A stretch of DNA of 5,948 nucleotides from Xanthomonas translucens pv. translucens DSM 18974 (lineage in GTDB: Bacteria > Pseudomonadota > Gammaproteobacteria > Xanthomonadales > Xanthomonadaceae), in the NCBI RefSeq assembly GCF_000331775.1, contig NZ_CAPJ01000238.1, forward strand, positions 1 through 5,948. Reading direction: 5' to 3'. Made by a program: the position numbers and the translations under genes. Of the stretch, positions 1 to 4,399 are shown one piece after another (position 1 is the stretch's first letter; the number at the start of each line of letters is the position of its first letter). A model generated the notes under the pieces. The model was not told where the DNA came from and made no database searches. It saw nothing but the letters and a program-made list of their open reading frames with translations.

Positions 1-56
1 TTCAGCCGCGACAGGTGTTATCGATAGATCCTGTCGCGGCTGAAGCCGCTCCTACA
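1..56. repeat. REP-like intergenic inverted repeat, cut by the left edge
   Basis: Positions 1-14 (TTCAGCCGCGACAG) are the exact reverse complement of 31-44 (CTGTCGCGGCTGAA), separated by 16 bp that contain the palindrome TATCGATA (19-26). The right arm continues as GCCGCTCCTAC (45-55), so the matching GTAGGAGCGGC of the left arm probably lies just outside the window. Each arm is itself nearly palindromic (GCGGCT-GA-AGCCGC at 36-49). This sequence type is a familiar dispersed intergenic repeat of Xanthomonadaceae. Translating it on the minus strand gives the spurious SGFSRDR peptide often annotated as a hypothetical protein. Confidence 0.8.
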
Positions 57-122
57 GACGGCTGCTTGGTCGTCCTGGAGAGCGGGAGATCCCATGTTGG
101 AGATCCCCCCCATGCCTGGCCA

Positions 123-136
123 ACTGCCATGGCAGT
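123..136. repeat. 14-bp perfect palindrome upstream of the receptor remnant
   Basis: ACTGCCATGGCAGT equals its own reverse complement. It lies 129 bp before the ATG of the receptor remnant, in a gene-free stretch (about 57-265). That stretch also has a short direct repeat, GGAGATCCC, at 85-93 and 99-107. A dimeric regulator could bind such a site, but it does not resemble the AT-rich Fur box expected in front of an iron-uptake receptor. No convincing -35/-10 pair was found nearby, so a regulatory role is only a possibility. Confidence 0.3.
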
Positions 137-265
137 CCTCGATACGCCGCACGAATGTGTGGTTGCCATCTTCACACTCTGTTAAAGTCCGCGCCCAGCG
201 CTGCCGGGTCCGGCAGCCAGGCACAGCCATCGCCATGCCTCCGTCCGATTTTCTTTCACGGAGCG

Positions 266-580
266 ATGCGCGTGCGCGTCCATGGGTTGCCCTCGTCTGT
301 TTCCGTCGCAGCGGTTCTAGCCTTGCATGCTCCAGCGCCTGCGCTGGCCGCCGAGGCGGATGTCGCCGATCCCACCACCGTGGACCGCGTCCTCGTCATC
401 GGCGAGAAGCGCGCACGCACGCTGCAGGACACCACCAGCAGCGTGCTGGACTGGAGCGCGTGGCTGTTCGCCAACAACCTGCTCGACAGGCAGTACACCC
501 AGTACCGCTGGTCGGATCAGCCGGTCGCCCTCCTCGGCGCGCCGCGCGTGGCCGGCATCGGTTTCGAAGCGCGCTGGTAA
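266..580 (+). pseudogene. TonB-dependent receptor remnant: N- and C-terminal ends fused in frame
   Basis: This 104-residue frame looks like both ends of an outer-membrane TonB-dependent siderophore receptor. Residues 1-28 form a signal peptide: Arg-rich start, hydrophobic core VSVAAVLAL, cleavage after ALA. Residues 39-60 match the TonB-box/plug start (VDRVLVIGEKR, then LQDTTSSV). From about residue 64 the sequence is the classic receptor C-terminus: FANNLLDRQY, then GAPRVAGIGFEARW ending in an aromatic residue. Family members run about 650-800 residues, so almost the whole plug and barrel are missing. The join falls near residues 60-64 (about 443-457) without a frameshift or stop. The start at 266 is preceded by CGGAG (259-263), a tight spacing, and gives a clean signal peptide; an in-frame ATG at 155 would bury it. 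The stop is 6 bp before the next gene. It cannot transport anything as it stands, but its translation may still couple to the downstream genes. A small functional secreted protein is a less likely reading. Confidence 0.75.
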
Positions 581-586
581 TCCACC

Positions 587-883
587 ATGGCCATGCACGC
601 GCTGACCACTGCCCTGTACCTGCTCGCCGCGTCGCTGGCGGCGCTGGCCTTCTACCTGGCCACCGCGCACCAGCGCCTGCGCCCGGGCTGGCGCCGGCAT
701 GCGCGCGCGCTGCGCATGGCCGGCGTGCTGCTGAGCACGCTGGCGCTGGTCGCGGCGATCGCCGCGCTCGGGGTGTGGGCCGGTACATTCGCGGCGCTGA
801 GCGCGCTGATGCTGGCCGCGGTCGCGCTGCCGTTCCTGGATGCTTGGCGGCAGCTGGGTGGAGGCCGCGCCGATGTGGGCTAG
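587..883 (+). CDS. DUF3325-like small inner-membrane protein of an iron-uptake operon
   Basis: This is a 98-residue hydrophobic protein with three predicted membrane helices at about 6-25, 43-62 and 64-83. A basic loop (RLRPGWRRHARALR, residues 30-43) lies between the first two and should face the cytoplasm. Length, helix layout and the pattern YLATAHQRLRP resemble DUF3325 proteins, which commonly sit beside PepSY-associated membrane proteins and siderophore receptors. Their biochemical role is not established. The gene starts 6 bp after the receptor remnant's stop and no strong Shine-Dalgarno is visible, so translation probably depends on coupling to that frame. ATG at 593 is an alternative start, two codons shorter. 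The end overlaps the next gene by 11 bp. The family call is by pattern only; membrane localisation is firm. Confidence 0.7.
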   Translation: MAMHALTTALYLLAASLAALAFYLATAHQRLRPGWRRHARALRMAGVLLSTLALVAAIAALGVWAGTFAALSALMLAAVALPFLDAWRQLGGGRADVG

Positions 884-1145
884 GTGGCTGGCGGCGATCG
901 TGCTGGGCCTGCCGCTGGCGGTCGGCGTGGTCGGGCTGTGCGTGCTGCTGTGGCCGGGCGCGCTGCAGGTGCATACGCTGCCCTGGTTGCTGCTGATGTT
1001 CCCGCTGTGGATCGGCGCGATGTCGCTGGCGTTCGTGTTCCGCAGCGGCGCGCGCGCCTGGCTGTGGCTGGGGGCGGCCACGCTGCTGTGCCATGGGCTG
1101 CTGTACGCGCTGAAGGCCGCCGGCCTGGTGCAGGTGACGGCATGA
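873..1145 (+). CDS. DUF3649-like small inner-membrane protein of an iron-uptake operon
   Basis: This is a 90-residue protein with three predicted membrane helices at about 6-27, 36-57 and 62-79. The stretch FVFRSGARAWLWLG (residues 54-67) fits the conserved Arg-rich turn and Ala-Trp-Leu pattern of DUF3649 proteins, which travel with PepSY-type ferric-siderophore membrane proteins; no reaction is known for them. The start at 873 was chosen because GGAGG (860-864) lies 8 bp upstream. An in-frame ATG at 840 would add 11 residues (LGGSWVEAAP region) with no hydrophobic or family-like character. The gene overlaps the previous one by 11 bp, and its stop overlaps the next start as ATGA (1142-1145), so translational coupling is likely. 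It probably acts with the PepSY protein in the inner membrane. Confidence 0.7.
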   Translation: MWARWLAAIVLGLPLAVGVVGLCVLLWPGALQVHTLPWLLLMFPLWIGAMSLAFVFRSGARAWLWLGAATLLCHGLLYALKAAGLVQVTA

Positions 1146-2689
1146 AGGCGGCGACCCTGCGCCAGTTCCTGTCCGCCCACAGCTGGATGGGCCTGCTCGC
1201 CGGCATGGCCTTGTTCATCGCCTTCTATGTCGGCGCGATCACCGTGTTCACCCACGAACTCGGCGACTGGCCGCGCCCGGCCGCCGCGGTCGCGCCGCCG
1301 GCGCAGGCACCGGAACAGGCGGCGCAGGCGCTGGCCGACGCGGTGCTGGCGCGCTACCCGGCGCTGGCCGAATCGTTCACCCTGACCTTGCCGGACGAGC
1401 ACGGCGCGCCGCCGCGGCTGTATGCGTTCGGGCCGCCGGCGCAGTCGTTCGGCGGCACGGTGCAGTTCCAGCCCGGCGCCGACGGGCAACCGCTGCAACT
1501 GCCGCAACGCAGCGGTTTCGTCGAGTTCCTGTACGACCTGCATTTCACCGCCGGCTTGCCGCGCACCTTCGGCACCTATCTGTTCGGCGTGGTCTGCATC
1601 CTCTATGGCCTGGCCCTGGTCAGCGGCGTGGTGCTGTATGCGCCGGTGTTCCTGAAGGACCTGTTCGCGCTGCGCGCCGGGCGCAACGTCAAGCGCCTGT
1701 GGCAGGACGCGCACAACGTGATCGGCATGCTGTCGCTGCCGTTCCACGTGATCTTCGCCTGGTCCGGCGCGGTCCTGGCCCTGGGCGTGCTGCTGCTGGC
1801 GCCATTCCAGTACCTGGTGTTCGACGGCAAGCTGATGCAGGTGCTGGAGCCGGATCTGGAGCTGACGCCGCACGTGCAGCCGGCGCACATCAAGGCGCCG
1901 CTGCTGCCGGTGGCCGACCTGCTGGCGCGGGCGCGCGCGGCCAGTCCGGGCTTCGCGCCGGACAGCCTGTCCTTCCACGACGCCGGCGATGCCAATGCGC
2001 GTGTGGAAATCTACGGCCAGCAGCCGCAGCGCCGGCTCAACACGATGGCCGGCGTGGCCATGGAAGCGGCCACCGGCAAGGTGCTGCGGGTGCTGGCACC
2101 GCAGACCATGGCGCCCGGCGTGGCGTCGCTGCGCGGGTTGCAGGCGCTGCACTACGCCGACTTCGGCGGGGCGCCGGTGCGCTGGCTGTATTTCCTGCTC
2201 GGTTTGGGTGGCGCGTTCCTGTTCTACAGCGGCAATCTGCTGTGGGTGGAGGCGCGGCGCAAGCGACGCCAGCAGGCGCAGCCGTGGCGTACGCACGCGA
2301 TGGCGCGGCTCACCGTCGGCCTTTGCCTGGGTTGCGTGGCCGGGGTATCGGCGCTGTTCGTCGCCGCGCGGCTGTTGCCACCGGGGCAGGAGCGTGTCGT
2401 GTACTACGCCGTGTTCGGGCTGGGCGTGGCCTGGGCGCTGCTGCGTCCCACTGCGCGCGGCGCGTACGAACTGCTGCTGGCCTGCGCCCTGCTCACCTCG
2501 TTCGTGCCGCTGGCCGCGCTGCGCGGCGCCGACGGCTGGGTGGCGCCGTGGAGCAGCACGCTACTGCTGGCGGTGGATGGCTGCGCCTTGGCCCTGGCCT
2601 GGGCGTACTGGCAGATGGCGCGCGCGACCCATCGGCGTGGCCGCAACGGCGATCCCAACAGCGTCTGGGCGCTACCGGCGAAGACCTGA
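1142..2689 (+). CDS. PepSY-associated transmembrane protein, probable ferric-siderophore reductase or iron-uptake partner
   Basis: This is a 515-residue inner-membrane protein of the PepSY_TM family, which includes FoxB-type, heme-binding ferric-siderophore reductases. The core has helix 1 (about 14-38, HSWMGLLAGMALFIAFYVGA), periplasmic PepSY-like part 1 (40-139), helix 2 (142-166), a basic cytoplasmic loop, helix 3 (194-223), periplasmic part 2 (224-345) and helix 4 (347-372). RRKRRQ follows helix 4 and fixes it as cytoplasmic. Histidines at membrane edges are typical of the family: H13 and H191 on the cytoplasmic side, H134 and H337 on the periplasmic side, with H202 inside helix 3. They are candidate heme ligands. 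Beyond the core, residues 387-493 add four more predicted helices, giving eight. The start at 1142 overlaps the upstream stop (ATGA) and has AGGTGA at 1132-1137. Inferred role: release or reduce iron from a siderophore brought in by a TonB receptor; in this operon that receptor is deleted. The family call is strong, the substrate unknown. Confidence 0.88.
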   Translation: MKAATLRQFLSAHSWMGLLAGMALFIAFYVGAITVFTHELGDWPRPAAAVAPPAQAPEQAAQALADAVLARYPALAESFTLTLPDEHGAPPRLYAFGPPAQSFGGTVQFQPGADGQPLQLPQRSGFVEFLYDLHFTAGLPRTFGTYLFGVVCILYGLALVSGVVLYAPVFLKDLFALRAGRNVKRLWQDAHNVIGMLSLPFHVIFAWSGAVLALGVLLLAPFQYLVFDGKLMQVLEPDLELTPHVQPAHIKAPLLPVADLLARARAASPGFAPDSLSFHDAGDANARVEIYGQQPQRRLNTMAGVAMEAATGKVLRVLAPQTMAPGVASLRGLQALHYADFGGAPVRWLYFLLGLGGAFLFYSGNLLWVEARRKRRQQAQPWRTHAMARLTVGLCLGCVAGVSALFVAARLLPPGQERVVYYAVFGLGVAWALLRPTARGAYELLLACALLTSFVPLAALRGADGWVAPWSSTLLLAVDGCALALAWAYWQMARATHRRGRNGDPNSVWALPAKT

Positions 2690-2709
2690 GCGCCGTCCCT
2701 CGGCCGTCG

Positions 2710-2733
2710 CGCGGGCCGCTGTGGCCGCCCGCG
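2710..2733. repeat. GC-rich hairpin just after the PepSY gene
   Basis: CGCGGGC (2710-2716) and GCCCGCG (2727-2733) can form a 7-bp stem with a 10-base loop, starting 20 bp after the PepSY stop. No T-run follows, so it is not a standard intrinsic terminator. It might still act as a 3' end stabiliser or be chance pairing in GC-rich DNA. Confidence 0.3.
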
Positions 2734-2744
2734 GCACGCGCTGC

Positions 2745-2793
2745 CGCATGCCAGCCGTGGCGTGTCCACGCTGCATCCTGTCGCTGGCATGCG
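2745..2793. repeat. 11-bp inverted repeat with a nested inner hairpin
   Basis: CGCATGCCAGC (2745-2755) is the exact reverse complement of GCTGGCATGCG (2783-2793). Inside the 27-bp spacer, CGTGG (2756-2760) pairs with CCACG (2766-2770), directly adjacent to the left arm. The element is in the gap between the PepSY operon and the GGDEF gene. It has no T-run on either side. It could be a factor-dependent 3' end structure, an operator-like site or a degraded dispersed repeat. Confidence 0.4.
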
Positions 2794-2958
2794 CTGCGCA
2801 TCGCGCGCCTGCGTGGCGGACAAAAGTGGACAATTGCGCGCCATTGACTTCTCATGTACGCGGAAGTCGAAGTCTGCAGCGCTGGCGCTGGGCGTCGTAC
2901 GGTGAATTGTGTGACAGCCACCGCGTTCTGTTCCAGGCTGCCGCGTATAGGGGATCGC

Positions 2959-4140
2959 ATGCACCACCGCTACGAAGGACCGCCGGACGCTGCATCCGGC
3001 GAGGACTACGCCAGGCAACTGCATCACGGCTTTGCCGCGCTGCGTTTCGACCCGCCGCTGGAACGGGCGTATCGCCGCTACACCGCATCGACCATGGGCT
3101 TCGCGCAACGCGTGGCGGCCTCGCTCGGGGTGCTGATCGCGCTGGCGTTGCTGGCCTGGGATGCGCTGCATTTCGGTTGGTCGGGCAGCATCGGGCTGGC
3201 CGGCTATGCGGTGGCGGTGCGCGCGGCCACCTTGCTGGCGCTGTTGTGGGTGGCGGTGGCGATCCATCGCGCGCATGCGCACGGGCCGGGCCGCGCGGCG
3301 CTGCTGCTGCTGGTCGGCGGCACCGGGCTGGTGCTGTCGAGCATCGGCTATCCGCCGCAGGAACTGCGCTATGCCGCTGCGGTGATGACCCTGGTGATCT
3401 TCGCCGGCTTCTTCCCGCTGGGCCTGGCGCTGTGGCAGAGCGTGGCGGTGGCGCTGACCCTGTGTGCGATCAGCGCCGTGGCCGCGCACCTGCTGCTGGA
3501 CAGCACCGCGCAGGCGGACTACTTGCGGCTGCAATGGTTGTTGTGGGCGGCGGTGCCGATCGGCGCGGTCGGCGGCTACTTGCGCGAGCATTCGCGCCGC
3601 GAGGGGTTTCTGCAGCGCCGGGTGCGCGACGATGAGGCCTTGCGCGACGCGCTCACCGGCCTGGGCGATCGCCGCCGCTTCGACGAACACCTGGCGTTGG
3701 CGTTGGCCGAAACCCGGCGCCTGCAGCGCGGGCTTGCACTGATCCTGGTCGAAGTGGATGGATACGCCGCCTTCGTGCAGCGCTACGGCCCGCGCGAGGC
3801 CGACCGCGCGGTGGTGGACGTGGCCGAGGTGCTGCAATGCTTGCTGCGGCCGATGGACGTGACCATGCGCATCGACGCCGACCGCTTCGCGCTGGTGCTG
3901 TACGACGCCAGCGGCGCGCACCTGCGCCAGGTCGCGCCGGCCTTGCGCGACATGGTCGAGCTGCTGGCGATCGCGCACGCCGACATGGCCAACGAACAGT
4001 TGAGTGTCAGCGTCGGCGCCTTGCTCGCCACGCCCACCGACACTGCCGCCACGCTGATGCAACGCGCCGAAGCGCTGCTGCAGCGCGCGCGCATCGGCGG
4101 CGGCAATCAGGTGGTGCTGGCCGAGGACACCGGCTGGTAG
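2959..4140 (+). CDS. Six-helix membrane protein with degenerate GGDEF domain and retained c-di-GMP I-site
   Basis: This is a 393-residue protein. Residues 1-50 are cytoplasmic, followed by six predicted helices (about 52-71, 79-103, 111-130, 137-157, 158-180, 190-208), a charged linker (209-229) and a GGDEF-family domain from D230 (DALTGLGDRRRF) to the end. The signature that should read GGDEF is DADRF (306-310). The metal-site DxD motif is EVD (265-267), and the usual substrate-side FKxxND and YGH motifs read YAAFVQ and YGP. Diguanylate cyclase activity is therefore unlikely. The inhibitory-site motif RPMD (R297, D300) is kept, five residues before DADRF as in active cyclases, so c-di-GMP binding is plausible. 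The start at 2959 has AGGGGA at 2949-2954 and begins a coherent domain; an ATG at 2854 would add 35 unstructured residues. The gene stands alone, 269 bp after the PepSY gene and convergent with the esterase. The signal sensed by the membrane part and the output are unknown. Confidence 0.85.
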   Translation: MHHRYEGPPDAASGEDYARQLHHGFAALRFDPPLERAYRRYTASTMGFAQRVAASLGVLIALALLAWDALHFGWSGSIGLAGYAVAVRAATLLALLWVAVAIHRAHAHGPGRAALLLLVGGTGLVLSSIGYPPQELRYAAAVMTLVIFAGFFPLGLALWQSVAVALTLCAISAVAAHLLLDSTAQADYLRLQWLLWAAVPIGAVGGYLREHSRREGFLQRRVRDDEALRDALTGLGDRRRFDEHLALALAETRRLQRGLALILVEVDGYAAFVQRYGPREADRAVVDVAEVLQCLLRPMDVTMRIDADRFALVLYDASGAHLRQVAPALRDMVELLAIAHADMANEQLSVSVGALLATPTDTAATLMQRAEALLQRARIGGGNQVVLAEDTGW

Positions 4141-4179
4141 TGCGCTGGCGGTCGACGCGGACTGGACGCGCATGGCGAT

Positions 4180-4197
4180 GCTGGCCTGTGCGCCAGC
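4180..4197. repeat. Small hairpin downstream of the GGDEF gene
   Basis: GCTGGC (4180-4185) pairs with GCCAGC (4192-4197) around a 6-base loop, about 40 bp after the stop. A second partner for the right arm exists at 4144-4150 (GCTGGCG). There is no T-run, so a terminator role is not supported beyond position. Confidence 0.25.
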
Positions 4198-4261
4198 CGA
4201 TGAGCAGTCGTTGCGGCCCCACATGCAGGCGGGAGCGGTTTTCCTCTCAGTTCAATGAACG

Positions 4262-4282
4262 TTGTGGGAGTCGCTCCCACAA
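4262..4282. repeat. Short perfect hairpin repeat between convergent genes
   Basis: TTGTGGGAG (4262-4270) and CTCCCACAA (4274-4282) form a perfect 9-bp stem with a 3-base loop. The core GTGGGAGCGACTCCCAC on the minus strand resembles the GTGGGAGCGACTTC-type dispersed repeats of Xanthomonadaceae. GGGAGCGG at 4231-4238 may be a decayed partner. The hairpin lies about 120 bp from each of the two convergent stops. On the plus strand it is followed by A residues and on the minus strand by no T-run, so a repeat is more likely than an intrinsic terminator. A weaker arm pair, CGGCGC/GCGCCG (4287-4292, 4309-4314), follows. Nothing else is recognisable in 4141-4399. Confidence 0.55.
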
Positions 4283-4399
4283 AAAGCGGCGCCATCTCGA
4301 GCGAAGCTGCGCCGTGGCGTCGATCCGGATGAAGTCACTACCGCGACCGCTTGCCAATGCGCGGAAACACGGCGTGGTCGTCTGTTCGCATCCGCCGGC

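Noticed and set aside
163..188. Possible promoter TTGCCA followed by TTAAAG or TAAAGT
   Set aside because: The spacing is only 13-14 bp, too short for a sigma-70 promoter; no better -10 was found.
18..236. Minus-strand 72-codon open frame containing SGFSRDR
   Set aside because: The tail is the translation of the REP-like repeat, a well-known source of false hypothetical proteins. No ribosome binding site or family features.
317..2296. 659-codon open frame on the minus strand, antisense to the iron operon
   Set aside because: Its composition is rich in Arg, Gln, His and Ala with no domains, as expected for the shadow of GC-rich genes. The plus-strand genes have clear families and start signals.
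2826..2841. Possible sigma-54 promoter (TGGACAATTGCGCG)
   Set aside because: A GG and a GC are 10 bp apart, but the TTGC block is misplaced relative to the consensus.
2907..2925. Possible Clp/CRP site (TGTGA half-site)
   Set aside because: Only one half-site is present; the facing TCACA half is absent.
2854..2958. Upstream ATG extension of the GGDEF protein
   Set aside because: The added 35 residues have no domain character, and the ATG at 2959 has a good AGGGGA ribosome binding site.
2404..4224. 606-codon minus-strand open frame across the GGDEF gene
   Set aside because: Low-complexity shadow running through two genes and the gap between them, with no recognisable motif.
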